Below, piece by piece: positions 1-14,443 of a DNA stretch of 28,671 bases. The DNA lies in assembly GCA_032718475.1 (NCBI GenBank), contig JAUCBJ010001852.1:1-28671 (forward strand). The letters are read 5' to 3'. The stretch's first letter is position 1; every line of letters starts with the position of its first letter. Source of the DNA: Nemertoderma westbladi (lineage: Eukaryota > Xenacoelomorpha > Nemertodermatida > Nemertodermatidae). The notes beneath the pieces are model-generated. The model searched no databases. It worked only from the letters and a program-made list of their open reading frames with translations, and was not told the DNA's origin. Made by a program: the position numbers and the translations under genes.

Positions 1-204
1 GGGATATTACGTCCATAACTACAGCACCGGTAATATTGTACACAAGCAGAGCACGACCCATTAAAAAACGCAAAACAAAACACAGCACATAATATATTGT
101 ATTGTAATATAATATTAGTAAAAGATAAAATATTTAAAAAATAATCAAGAAATCTAAGGATAAAAAAAAATATGCACAGCATGTAATAATGTAGGCAGAT
201 TATA

Positions 205-615
205 TTATAAAAAATCAATTGTTTCACGTATCCGACTCGACTGAGAAGTTGCCACCGCTACAGCCTGTAATAAACTGTTATTTGATTCCTCCAGGCGGTT
301 GAGTAAAGAAACTATTGCATTATACCTAATATGTATAAATTTAGGCAAACCAAGTTGCCCAAACATAAATGAGACACTATAGTCGTAACTATAACCAAAA
401 AGACGTCGGGCTATGTTATTATAACCAACTCGGAATTTATTGTATATGCCGAGACTGAAATTGCGTCTGGACCATAATGCGTTACAATCAAATTGAGTGC
501 AAAAGCACTTGAAAAGAGTCTTTTTAACTGGAATAAATGGAATATATTTACATTTAATAAGAAATAATCTGACATAATAATTAATAATATGATTTAATAA
601 AATCCTTATTGTTGA
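205..615 (-). pseudogene. Non-LTR retrotransposon reverse transcriptase, C-terminal fragment
   Basis: Read on the minus strand, 615 down to 208 is open for 136 codons and closes at a TAA (205-207). There is no ATG near its beginning, and an in-frame stop lies just upstream (616-618), so this is a tail and not a whole gene. The translation carries the signature of the region after the polymerase domain in CR1/L2/Rex1-type LINEs: a V-K-x-x-L-F block leading into LFKCFCTQFDCNALW, then a Y-N-N-I-A-R-R-L-F-G-Y stretch, an S-V-S-F-M-F block, and a closing helix with SLLNRLEESNNSL. The family assignment comes from recalled family motifs, not a search. The polymerase core upstream is not recognisable in the next few hundred bases, so the copy is probably 5'-truncated or decayed. 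The tail is intact for 136 codons, which suggests it is not very old. The exact clade is uncertain. Confidence 0.72.
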
Positions 616-1205
616 TTAACTCTTTATCATATCTATATTTATATGCTATATCCATTATTACAGGTATACCGGAACTCAACTCACGTGTGCCGGTAGTTTA
701 CCCAGCTTTCTATTAATAACGCAATGTTGTAATATTTGTAATTCTACTTCCGGCAGTTCCAGTTCATATATAACCGGTGATAAGTTTACAATTTTTACCG
801 TTGTTTAAAGGTTTTGTACGTTTGTTATTGCAGGTGGATAGAATCGTAACAATAGTTTACAATTTATTTATAGGTATTTATATTAATTCTATATTATAAT
901 AATAAATTAATTAATTAATAATAATAATTACTAATTCATCACTACATAGTTATTGATTAGATTATAACTAAATAGCGTCAATTTCCTGTAATTCCACTAA
1001 CGCTTCATTTTTACATTAAATTGACACATCGTATTTTGCGGTAAATAAAATGAATTTTATTACCTTCTCGACCTTCGATATACAACACTGTGAAACATGT
1101 TTTCGGTGTGGATTTAAAATTTATTGACAAGCGAATATTATTGGCCAATATTATTAGTAGTCCTGGGAAAGATATACATATTGTAATATGCGGCCGCATT
1201 AACCT
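616..1205. other. AT-rich intergenic stretch, no gene seen
   Basis: This stretch has stops in all frames apart from one short minus-strand open stretch (1011-1229) that has no recognisable motif. It holds scattered CCGGTA-type words and runs of TAAT. I see no splice signals linked to a coding exon and no RNA gene. Confidence 0.5.
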
Positions 1206-1210
1206 ACTAA

Positions 1211-1299
1211 AAAATTTTTGGTCGACCATAAATTAATTTTTGGTCGACCATAAATTAATTTTTGGTCGACCATAAATTAATTTTTGGTCGACCATAAAT
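1211..1299. repeat. 22-bp tandem repeat, four copies, centred on palindrome GGTCGACC
   Basis: The 8-bp palindrome GGTCGACC starts at 1220, 1242, 1264 and 1286, an exact 22-bp period. The copies are separated by ATAAATTAATTTTT-type AT sequence and look near-identical. The array ends in a short palindrome-like ATGACGTCAT (a CRE-like octamer TGACGTCA) at about 1301-1310. I infer no function. Confidence 0.9.
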
Positions 1300-1310
1300 T
1301 ATGACGTCAT

Positions 1311-1895
1311 GGATAACTTCTGAAAAAAAAAAATAAAAAAATAAAATTAATTGGCAAAGATCAGCCACCGTAATTTATTGACGGTTTAAATGTCCATTTT
1401 TATATTTAAAACGCTCTGTCACTACCCCCATAACATTACACTTACACATTCGGAGATGGAGGGAGTATTTAGTTGTGTGGAATGCATTGGTGTATCACAC
1501 ACGACAGCTTAGCCTATCTATAGGCCAGGCATACAACACTGCTGGTCAGCTGATGTGGCGTGGGCAGGCCTGCACTGTGACAGCAGGCAGCGGGGTGTAG
1601 GGATTGTTTGCCCAGCCACCATTATTGGGCTGCATTAGCGACTAAGGGGCTCCCACAAGTTGAATCATGCTATTTATTGCAGCACAGGGAAGCTGTGCGG
1701 ATATTATTATGCCATAAATACTTAACTTCTTCCTGTAATAATCGCCCATGCTATTTTATACATTAACTAGCTAGGCAGCTACTGTTTATCCTTCATATTA
1801 ATTGTTGTATGTAATAGGGTTGGTGCGCGAAAAGAATGTTGGGCTAGAAACAATTAATTGAATAACAAGGTGTCCTGACTGAATCGAGTGGCGGG
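1311..1895. other. Unassigned intergenic DNA, locally GC-richer (about 1440-1660)
   Basis: No coding region or RNA gene is recognised. The segment at about 1440-1660 is richer in GC than its surroundings and contains short repeats of CAGGC/GCAGG type. A non-coding first exon or promoter of the downstream cdc42 gene could lie here, but nothing in the sequence proves it. Confidence 0.3.
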
Positions 1896-2306
1896 TTGGG
1901 TGCAATCTTCGCCCGCGTACAACCTTCGCCCGCGTCTAATCTTCGCCCGCGTACAACCTTTGCCAAGGGGAAACCTTCGCCCGCAAGGCAATCTTCGCCC
2001 GCAGAGCAACCTTCGTCCACTAAGATTTTTGTTAGTAACCATTTTAGTAACAATTTGAGGGAAAGGAGCAGGTTACAGATACGGCTTTTTCTAACCAAAA
2101 CAATAAACGATGGTGTTACTAATTAAGGGAAAGGATCAGGTTACAGAGACGGCTTTTTCTAACCAAAACAATAATTGTTTATGGGGCGAAGGTTGCTCGC
2201 GGGCGAAGATTGCCTGCGGGCCAAGGTTTCCGCCGTGCGATAGTTGCTCATTTTGAGAGCAAAGATTGCTCCGGGCTAAGATTGGACGTGGGCGAAGTTT
2301 GCTGCG
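1896..2306. repeat. GC-rich inverted repeat built from a CTTCGCCCGC minisatellite
   Basis: The left arm (about 1902-2021) contains about seven copies of a 15-18-bp unit with the core CTTCGCCCGC preceded by CAA or AAT. The right arm (about 2184-2306) contains the reverse complement, with cores such as GCGGGCGAAG followed by GTTGC or ATTGC. The inner ends of both arms align well when one is reverse-complemented, so this is a genuine inverted repeat and not two unrelated arrays. The loop (about 2025-2183) holds two copies of a dispersed repeat. The word GAGTGGCGGG occurs in direct orientation outside both arms (about 1884 and 2311). The whole resembles a fold-back element. Its GC content stands out sharply from the AT-rich surroundings. 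Confidence 0.75.
2057..2173 (+). repeat. Two copies of a dispersed AAAGGAGCAGG repeat
   Basis: Units at 2057-2110 and 2126-2173 share GGGAAAGGA, then CAGGTTACAGA, CGGCTTTTTCTAACC and AAAACAATAA. The same family occurs at 9857-9983 and, reverse-complemented and diverged, at about 7545-7760. A partial copy is at about 8649-8680. It lies in the loop of the surrounding GC-rich inverted repeat. Confidence 0.75.
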
Positions 2307-2311
2307 TACCG

Positions 2312-2576
2312 AGTGGCGGGATGTGTACTTTTACAAAACTTTATTGCTTTGTAAAAATATAAAATAGAAGAACTTTATTTTTTCTAAGATTTGGTTATTG
2401 AATATTTGAAAATAATGTCTGAATGTGGGCCTACTGTGAATTTATTTACTGTTGCAATATTTCTTACTTTATCAACAATATTATTCTGAACTCTGAAGAA
2501 ATATTAATTAATATTTTATACAATAATTTTAATTACAAATCAAATTATTTAAATGTTCTAGACTGTTTCCGGTAAT
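2312..2576. other. AT-rich intergenic DNA, nothing recognised
   Basis: No open frame, RNA gene or repeat was recognised between the GC-rich inverted repeat and the minus-strand LINE tail. Confidence 0.45.
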
Positions 2577-3015
2577 ATATAGATAGATAGATAGATTTAT
2601 TTATACATTATGTAAAAACAATAACAAATACACCAAACAATGTACCGGTATAAAGGTATTGTCCAACATAACATATAGGATTACCCCTAAAGCTTTGCAG
2701 CTTATTTCCAAGGGGGTCCTTTATGTTACTTGGTTACAAATACAATATTACACTACACTAACCTAAAACCAATATAAAACGTAATTACACTATGTACATG
2801 TACAACTTTACCGAGAGCGTGACAATGCCCGACTCAACGATAAAGATGTAATGTACAGAACAATTTATTATAAAACGTAATTACAGTATAAATAGTAAAT
2901 AATTAATAAACTAATAACTTACTGTAGGACTATTGTACCTATTTTTACATTGCACACGGAGGTGAGATTTAACTGCAGATTTAAAAGAATGTTGATTATT
3001 TAGGTTTTTAATTTC
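2577..3015 (-). mobile_element. CR1-like LINE 3' end, minus strand
   Basis: The reverse complement of this segment matches about 11320-11759 nearly base for base. Read on the minus strand it begins with codons for EIKNL and continues through FKSAVKSHLRVQCKNRYNS to a TAG, followed by a 3' UTR of about 330 bp ending in a short (ATCT)n tract (GATA repeats on the plus strand at about 2579-2596). A reverse-transcriptase tail plus a microsatellite 3' end is typical of CR1-like elements. Homology stops abruptly at about 3015, as expected for a 5'-truncated insertion. Its truncated 5' end lies only about 180 bp upstream of the cdc42 start codon, so any upstream promoter or 5' UTR intron of cdc42 must span it. 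Confidence 0.85.
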
Positions 3016-3111
3016 GTAATTTAATATAGTAAAGTTCATTTATTATTTTTGATAATTGCATGTTAGTAAGTAAGTAAGAGTGGTATATTGTAGTACTTTT
3101 TACATGTATGA

Positions 3112-3121
3112 TGTTTTGCAG
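3112..3121 (+). promoter_or_regulatory. Possible splice acceptor of a 5' UTR exon of cdc42
   Basis: ATGTTTTGCAG ending at 3121 fits a pyrimidine-rich acceptor 75 bases before the initiator ATG. An in-frame TGA at 3134-3136 blocks any N-terminal extension if transcription covers it. Animal cdc42 genes commonly have non-coding 5' exons. That this site is used is inference. Confidence 0.3.
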
Positions 3122-3136
3122 TCCATAATTTTTTGA

Positions 3137-8195
<5,059 letters not shown>

Positions 8196-8600
8196 CTTAA
8201 AGTTCCACGAATTATTTTAGTTGGATTGTTTGTAAATAAGTATTATATTAACATAACATGTATGCTGCACAGTAAATACAATGTCAGTGAGCTATTTGTT
8301 TGCATTACCTTGGTTAATTTAAACCTCTACTGTTTATGTTTTCTAATATTTTCAGTTGTTCTTAAGTATTTAAATTTTAATGTATGTGCAAATTCATCAG
8401 GTTTATTTGTTTTAAATTTGTTTTAAATGTTGTTGAAATATCGCTAATTAAAAAATCAACCACCTTAATGACTATCTTAATGACGCATTACCGTTTCATT
8501 TATATACATAGGTTTGCCCATTACTATATTGCCTAAAATAATGGCCCATGTGAAGTACACCAGACTTTCTGCTGTTATATTTTTTCACTTTGCAGTTTAC
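8196..8600 (+). other. Probable cdc42 3' UTR and downstream intergenic DNA
   Basis: AT- and T-rich, with many TTTTAAAT words. The best poly(A) signal candidate is the variant ATTAAA at 8447-8452; a canonical AATAAA appears only further on, at about 8669, inside a repeat. The transcript end is not determinable from sequence alone. The 66-residue open stretch at 8226-8426 has no recognisable motif. Confidence 0.4.
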
Positions 8601-8601
8601 C

Positions 8602-8810
8602 CCCATGTGAAGAATATCAGGTTTTCACTAAAACCACAGGTTTCAGAAGGACTGAATCTAACCAAAACAATAAACGAATAAGTATATAAGGAAGAAATAA
8701 GTGCTTTAAAACACTTAATAAGGTAAATTTGAAAAATACAAACTCTTCAAATATAAAAATCCCAATAGAATTTCGACCGAAAAGTGAAAACCTGGTATTT
8801 TTCACTTGGG
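8602..8810. mobile_element. Small inverted-repeat element (MITE-like), about 209 bp
   Basis: CCCATGTGAAGAATATCAGG followed by TTTTCACT at 8602-8629 is the near-perfect reverse complement of 8783-8810, a 28-bp arm with a few mismatches. A third, direct, more diverged copy (CCCATGTGAAGTACACCAGA) lies at 8545. No clear target-site duplication is visible, so the transposon interpretation is tentative. Confidence 0.45.
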
Positions 8811-8843
8811 CGAAAATATTTGCCTGATAATTGCTGAAATATA

Positions 8844-8892
8844 TATTAATACAGTAATTAATTATTGTATTATGTATTAATACAGTAATTAA
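8844..8892. repeat. Short direct duplication TATTAATACAGTAATTAA
   Basis: An 18-bp word occurs twice with a 31-bp spacing (about 8844 and 8875) in AT-rich DNA. Simple local duplication. Confidence 0.7.
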
Positions 8893-8895
8893 ATT

Positions 8896-9306
8896 TGAAA
8901 CATAAATAGTTTGACTCCTTCTATGTGTGAATGAATCAGAATCTACATGCGGCATTCTACTACACTGACTGTACTTGTACTGGTAAAACCAGGACTATCT
9001 ATGATGTTTATTTTTCAAACTCGTTAAAAACGCACAGATGAAGCGTGAGGTAAAATTAGAAGGTGATAATTGGAGGAATCAGGACCGAGTTCGCTGTACT
9101 AATGCCAATGATATGCCGTACCAGCTACGTAATACAGGCCGCTAGCGGACGCCAAGTACAGTATTCAGTATATTCGACACTACGTTAAACAACCAACAAC
9201 ATTTTATTCTTTAATTGTTACTTTATCGCGTACTTTTTCTTTAGGGAAAAAAAGTAATACATACTGTACGTGTACATAGAGTACTTAGCGTAACCTTTTC
9301 CCGGTA
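8896..9306. other. Intergenic DNA, nothing recognised
   Basis: No open reading frame or RNA gene is supported. There are several GTAC-rich words (for example TACTGTACGTGTACAT near 9262) and no structure I can name. Confidence 0.4.
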
Positions 9307-9856
9307 GGTGTGTTTTTTGTAAAACCACAAGGAAACGGTCTAAATGGCGGGTTTAAGTAAGCGCGGGAAGACAATTTTGAAAATCGGCTATGATTGGCTG
9401 CTACATATTTCATTACTTTCATCTCATTCATTATATTGCTACATATTATTTTATCGAATTTTTGACGTGATTAATTAAGCAGTGCTCTGATAATTTTTTA
9501 TCTTGGTTTCTATGTAGCGCCTAAAGAGATTTTTGGTCGATTCGAATACATATTAAATCTCAATCATTTCCACACATGACTTATATCATTTGAAAGCGGA
9601 GAGTCTTACGCGTCTTTTGACACTACAATTAATTAAATTTATGATAATGAACATTGTTAAAATGTTGTTCACAATTGAAAACCCGACAGGTGGCCTGACT
9701 GGTATGCAAGCACTCTATATAGTAGTCTACTATAGGACTATTAACAACTATGCTGTAAAATGGATCAACAATGGTCAAACATAACAACTACTGTAATTAC
9801 AGTAGAATAACAAAAACTTGATTTACATTTCGTACAGTACTGCAGAAGGCCTAATT

Positions 9857-9983
9857 TAAGGGAAAGGAGCAGGCAGGTTTCAGTGGCGGTGTTTTCTAAC
9901 CAATTCAATAAACGAAACTAAATTTCTTCATTATTGGAAAGGAGCAGGTTACAGAGGGCTTTTTTACCAAAACAATAAACAAC
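9857..9983 (+). repeat. Dispersed AAAGGAGCAGG repeat, two units
   Basis: Units at about 9857-9915 and 9937-9983 share GGAAAGGAGCAGG, a CAG-rich middle, and CCAAAACAATAAAC (CCAATTCAATAAACG in the first). They are the same family as 2057-2173. They sit inside the fold-back element. Confidence 0.75.
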
Positions 9984-10191
9984 AACTCAAGAACATACAG
10001 TACGGCTGACCATAAACCTGGATATATGTAAAATTACTGTTTTCACTATCAAACCTAATCTAATTAAAATACTAAAACACACTGTAGCACAGACACAACA
10101 CGTGTAACACACTGTACCGAAATACAGTACAAAGGAACTAGAAGTATAACTTACCTTTTTATCGGAAATAAAAAATCATTTTTGCCTTTAT

Positions 10192-10440
10192 GGGTAAATT
10201 TTTTGGGTAATATTGTGTTTTTTTGTATTTTTGCTGGGTAAATTTTTTCGGTAATATTGTGTTTTTTTGTGTTTTTGCAGGGTAAATTTTTTGGGTAATA
10301 TTGTGTTTTTTTGTATTTTTGCAGGGTAAATTTTTTGGGTAATATTGTGTTTTTTGTGTTTTTGCTGGGTAAATTTTGTGTTTTTTTTTATTTTCTGTGT
10401 ATTTTTGAGTAATTTTGTGTTTTTTGGTATTTTGTAGGAC
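10192..10440 (+). repeat. 44-bp T-rich minisatellite, about five units
   Basis: GGGTAAATTTT starts at 10192, 10236, 10280, 10324 and 10367, a 44-bp period with one 43-bp unit. Each unit contains GGGTAATATTGTG, a long T run and TTTTTGC. The last unit degrades into T-rich sequence. It lies in the interior of the fold-back element. The 107-codon minus-strand open frame across it is a product of the repeat. Confidence 0.9.
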
Positions 10441-10837
10441 CGTTATAGGTCCTACTATATCGCTTAGGCTTCTGAGATACATACAAACCCTGAAACCGCG
10501 ATAGTGATACGCTGGTAAATTATCCTGAGGGGAGACTAAAATGATACTACAGTAAGATTATGTCCGGGGGACGAAATATGGTATGGGAATGATATCTGGG
10601 AGACTTTTTATGCCGGTGGGCGTGGAGACAGATTAAACAGGGGGGAAATATTCCTGCTACACCTTTTTAATATTCAAGTAGCTATACCAATTACAGTATT
10701 GTGATACCGGTCAGTCAGTTTAATGTTATTTTAAATCTAATCTGTAGGCCTTACCGTACCTACTGTACTCAATGGTAATTCTTGGAATGCAGTATTGCTG
10801 CTGGAGTACTTCTTTTTCTATTATCAATGTTCCGTAA
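10441..10837. other. Fold-back element interior, no gene
   Basis: Unique sequence between the 44-bp array and the right arm. It is locally purine-rich and GGGG-containing at 10525-10650. No open reading frame of note. Confidence 0.4.
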
Positions 10838-11205
10838 CATGAATTTAATTAATTATACAGTAGGCCTAGTGTCAAAAGACGCGCAAGACTCTCCGCTTTC
10901 AAATTATATAAGCCACGTGTGAAATAAATTTAATGTGTACAGTATTAGAATCGATCGAAAACCAAGATAAGAAATGATTAGATCACTTTCTAGTGACATC
11001 AGATCTGTAGCATCAAATCACAGCCGTTTTTTAAAATTGGCTTCCCGCGCTTACTTAAACCCGCAATTTCGACCGTTTCCACATGTTTTTACAAAAAACA
11101 CACCCCGCCACTCAATTCAGGGCACTTAATTGATTCAGGGCTTAAATTGTAGCTAAGGGGAGTCAGACTTTGCGTGTAATACACTCTGTATATATCTGAG
11201 TACGT

Positions 11206-11430
11206 GATACACACTCTTACAGTACCAGAGCTAGTGCTCCAAACTTCTACCTCCCGAATTGTAAATCCTTCGAATCTGATACTTTCTTTTTTAACGGCAT
11301 TAAAAATTGGAACGCTCTGCCTAATGAAATTAAAAACCTCAATAATCAACATTCTTTTAAATCTGCAGTTAAATCTCACCTCCGTGTGCAATGTAAAAAT
11401 AGGTACAATAGTCCTACAGTAAGTTATTAG
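11206..11430 (+). pseudogene. LINE reverse transcriptase C-terminal fragment (CR1-like)
   Basis: In the frame that runs from 11206 to the TAG at 11428-11430, 74 codons are open. They carry the hallmarks of the end of a CR1-like polyprotein: HSYSTRAS, NFYLPNC, then FFFNGIKNWNALPNEIKNL, and FKSAVKSHL. A TGA at 11197-11199 interrupts the frame immediately upstream, and I cannot recognise polymerase motifs further 5', so the copy is truncated or broken. The following 3' UTR and microsatellite tail support the reading. The identification is from known family motifs, not a search. Confidence 0.82.
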
Positions 11431-11759
11431 TTTATTAATTATTTACTATTTATACTGTAATTACGTTTTATAATAAATTGTTCTGTACATTACATCTTTA
11501 TCGTTGAGTCGGGCATTGTCACGCTCTCGGTAAAGTTGTACATGTACATAGTGTAATTACGTTTTATATTGGTTTTAGGTTAGCGTAGTGTAATATTATA
11601 TTTGTAACCAAGTAACATAAAGGACCCCCTTGGAAATAAGCTGCAAAGCTTTAGGGGTAATCCTATATGTTATGTTGGACAATACCTTTATACCGGTACA
11701 TTGTTTGGTGTATTTGTTATTGTTTTTTACATAATGTATAAATAAATCTATCTATCTAT
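11206..11759 (+). mobile_element. CR1-like LINE 3' end, plus strand
   Basis: Comprises the reverse-transcriptase tail (11206-11430), a 3' UTR of about 325 bp, and a terminal AAATCTATCTATCTAT tract. From about 11320 onward it is the reverse complement of 2577-3015, with only scattered differences visible. This copy extends further 5' than the other. Its left neighbour is the right arm of the fold-back element, about 100 bp away. Confidence 0.87.
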
Positions 11760-11927
11760 AATATGTACCTAGCCTAATGACTGTCTCACAAAACATAAAT
11801 AATCCTAAATAGTCACACAAATACATAATTTTCTACCAACAGACATGCGGTGTGGTGTTATATAATAGTCCTTTTTTTTTCGAAAACAAAACTAACCAGA
11901 CATTCCATCAATATTATACTCTGCCCT

Positions 11928-12469
11928 CCTAAGGCAAATCCATGTAACTCAAAAAATCGAGTTTTGAGAGAAAAATCAATCTAAGGTTAACGATTCTTCA
12001 CGAAAACATGTGAATATCTGTGTGAATATTTTCAACACTAGAGGTTAGTCGAATAGTATATTTTAGATAATTAAAAGACTTTAGAGCTCCAAACTTAAGG
12101 TATGTAGCTATTTAAAAAATATATTATGATTTTGATTTTCGAGTTACATTGATTTACCTTACAAATTCTATCCAGTGCCCTTTATTTACTTATATTACAT
12201 CATGTAAATTATATAAATTTAAACAGCTGTTCCTAAGCCAAAACAATGTAACTCGCATGAGATACATGGTTTACGCTTATAGTTACATGGAGTGTCATTA
12301 TCACATGAGAGTTACATACAGTACATTCTACACCTTTTTTAATCCATTTAGAGTTTAGGTACACTCTATTAAGTTCTACCACCAGATAGAGCTCGACGTA
12401 AGCTTTAAAATGATACCAATACTGTATCTCATTTTCGTCAAAATTCGAGTTACATGGGTTTGCCTTAGG
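11928..12469. mobile_element. Inverted-repeat element with ATGTAAC/GTTACAT motifs (about 542 bp)
   Basis: The left end, CCTAAGGCAAATCCATGTAA then CTC, is matched in reverse complement by the right end at about 12446-12469 (CGAGTTACATGGGTTTGCCT then TAGG). The same core recurs internally in both orientations: ATGTAAC at 11942 and 12246, GTTACAT at 12144, 12282, 12311 and 12449. No transposase is encoded and I found no convincing target duplication. A non-autonomous DNA element is the likeliest reading. Confidence 0.55.
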
Positions 12470-13526
12470 GTTAGGACGGCAGTACTGTCATTAATGTTGA
12501 TGCAAGCGATACGTTTATAAGAACATATACATGTGATTTTAGTAGATTTTGGGTTCATCTCTTATGTACTCATTATTAATTAGATGTTCACGGATACAGA
12601 TTTTGAAACCATAAAGGTATTATTCCAGAGAAGTCGAAGGCATTATCCCATATGGAAGTTGTTTATTTAATTGTGATACAAATCAACCAGATATATTTTT
12701 CGATCAAGCATGATGAACATGTAAGTGAATTTCAAGGAAAGCTCGATGGATTTTTTGTTGGTTTGCTTAAATCCAAACAATAAGCAATGAGGTGTTATAT
12801 ACAACTATGGTAACATGCATTGTCAAGTCTCAAGACCCATCATCAATTTCAATTTGAATCCGGGATGGCCCGGGCCTTTATTTGGGACACATAGCAGATA
12901 TTGATAGAATATAATTGCACCCCAACACCAATAACTACAGTACATGACACTGTAGTACAGTACGAGAAAAAAAATATTTATGTTTACTGGGATTAATGGC
13001 ACCCGGTGGCTATTAGCTGTAGTAAAGCTAGTGTAGCTTGCCACCGTGCGCAAAAGTCATCTATGTATTTGTGGAACTTTGGGTGGATTGAGAGAGGGGG
13101 GGGGGGGGGGGGTGACTCGATAGCACAACCCATTCCGAAACATCTGTTTATAAGAAAGAAAATGCTTCCTTCAGCGAGGATTTACCTTAGCTGGGACCTG
13201 TCTCGAGAATAAAAATGTTGAAAATCACCCTGCAGATACGCCACCTGAAGCTTGCTGGACACTGTTTCCACTAGCAGGATCAACCACTATACAACTAATG
13301 TTACATAATTAGTTACATAACCATTTCGTCCCATTACTGGGATTCCCATATAACATAACATAACATTACATACATAATGTAATATAATAAAAGTGCACAG
13401 GTACAAAACAGTATAAGAAACGAGTTACTTTGGTAAATTTGCAATGCACAGACTTAATAAATGGAGTATGTATTGTGGCATATATACAAGTTTTACAAAC
13501 ATCCATGCTAATTGAAATTATGTCGC
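12470..13526. other. Intergenic DNA with a G17 run, no gene supported
   Basis: Only short open stretches with no recognisable motif. A G homopolymer of about 17 bases lies at 13096-13112. The remainder is AT-rich with no RNA gene or splice structure I can support. Confidence 0.45.
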
Positions 13527-13530
13527 TTAA

Positions 13531-14443
13531 GGGGGGGGGGGGGGGGGGGGGGGGGTATACCCCCACTCAGGTAAAATTTTCAAATTGTTGTTTCTTTATA
13601 TCGTCTAGAGCAAAATTTAATGATGATTACAAATCTGAAAACCGCTTAGTGAGACCTCTTTCAGTTCTCGAGTTATCACTGTTTTTCCCTATGACGGTCT
13701 GTCCATCAAATTGTAAGAAAGACAGAAGACCGACAGACAGACAGATAGACTTGATTCCACCAAAAATTAAAACTGACATCGGAAATGAAATCAGCGACCC
13801 CGAAAACCCCAGAAATGAACATTTTAGCTCGTTGGTGTGCAACCTTCGTGCCGGAAATAATTAACCAACCAGAATACAGACAGCCAATTGTGGCGGGACG
13901 GTTTAAACTTTGAAGGGCATTTTCTCGAAATGACATTTTTCATTTTCAAATTACTACTCCTCCGTCATTTGTCAACCAATTGTCTTCGTTTATGGCTCAT
14001 TCGAACGGGCTTTGGAAGCTCTATAAAAGTTATCTTATGGAATTTTGATAAATATTACCATTTTTTCTAATTAGCCAATTTTAATTAAAAATATGATAAT
14101 TAATTAATTAAATTAATTAATTAAATAAAAATGGCTAATTAAAAATTATATAAGATATATATATAGAGTCGTATAGAGAGCTATATAGAGTCGATCACAA
14201 AAGATCAAAAAAGTTGGTTTCAGGAAATTTGGACAAAAATTGAGGGACTAGTAGAAATTTTAGTGAAATCTTTAATTCCGCCGCCAGCCGCTAGGGGAGG
14301 CTACAAATTTTCAAATTTTACTATAAAGGCTATGTGGCCTTCCATACAGTGGTTGACCATACCAAAATACCAAAATTATCATTTAGCACTAATTGACAGC
14401 CATTTTAAAAAAAGCTTCATGGAGGGGTATACCCCCCCCCCCC
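13531..14443. mobile_element. TTAA-flanked element with G-run/TATACCCC inverted termini (about 913 bp)
   Basis: The left boundary is TTAA (13527-13530), then G25, then TATACCCCC. The right boundary is GGGGTATA, then C12 (14432-14443), then TTAA (14444-14447). The ends are therefore inverted repeats flanked on both sides by TTAA, which is the target duplication of piggyBac-type elements. No transposase is encoded. The interior has GACAGACAGACAGATAGAC near 13731 and an AT-rich palindrome (about 14072-14138). The G and C runs differ in length, as expected for unstable homopolymers. The piggyBac-like assignment rests on the TTAA flanks and is inference. Confidence 0.6.
14072..14138. repeat. AT-rich palindrome inside the TTAA-flanked element
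   Basis: TTAGCCA near 14072 pairs with TGGCTAA near 14131. Between them are AATTAATTAATTAAATTAAT-type self-complementary repeats, giving a potential hairpin of about 67 bp. No function is inferred. Confidence 0.65.

Larger units (their letters stand above)
9307..11104. mobile_element. Fold-back element with long inverted terminal arms (about 1.8 kb)
   Basis: The left arm (9307-about 9655) and right arm (about 10838-11104) match when one is reverse-complemented. Both outer ends are GGTGTGTTTTTTGT. Shared blocks in order are CGGGTTTAAGTAAGCGCGGG, TTATCTTGGTTT, GATTCGAATAC versus GATTCTAATAC, and TTTGAAAGCGGAGAGTCTT followed by CGCGTCTTTTGACACTA. An indel of several tens of bases separates the first two blocks. 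The interior has no transposase ORF; it contains two dispersed-repeat units and a 44-bp tandem array. I see no convincing target duplication. It is best read as a non-autonomous fold-back or long-TIR DNA element. Confidence 0.7.

Noticed and set aside
1896-2126. 76-codon plus-strand ORF and two minus-strand ORFs in the GC-rich repeat
   Set aside because: They are created by the CTTCGCCCGC tandem units and have only repetitive composition.
8617-8955. 112-codon minus-strand ORF downstream of cdc42
   Set aside because: It overlaps the inverted-repeat element and the AT-rich duplication, with no recognisable motif; chance or repeat-derived.
10159-10482. 107-codon minus-strand ORF rich in Lys, Thr and Asn
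   Set aside because: It tracks the 44-bp T-rich tandem array and consists of repeated NITQK-type peptides.
13430-13864. 144-codon plus-strand ORF with a poly-Gly run
   Set aside because: The Gly run is the G25 homopolymer at the end of the TTAA-flanked element, and the frame crosses the element boundary. The overlapping minus-strand frames are just as open.
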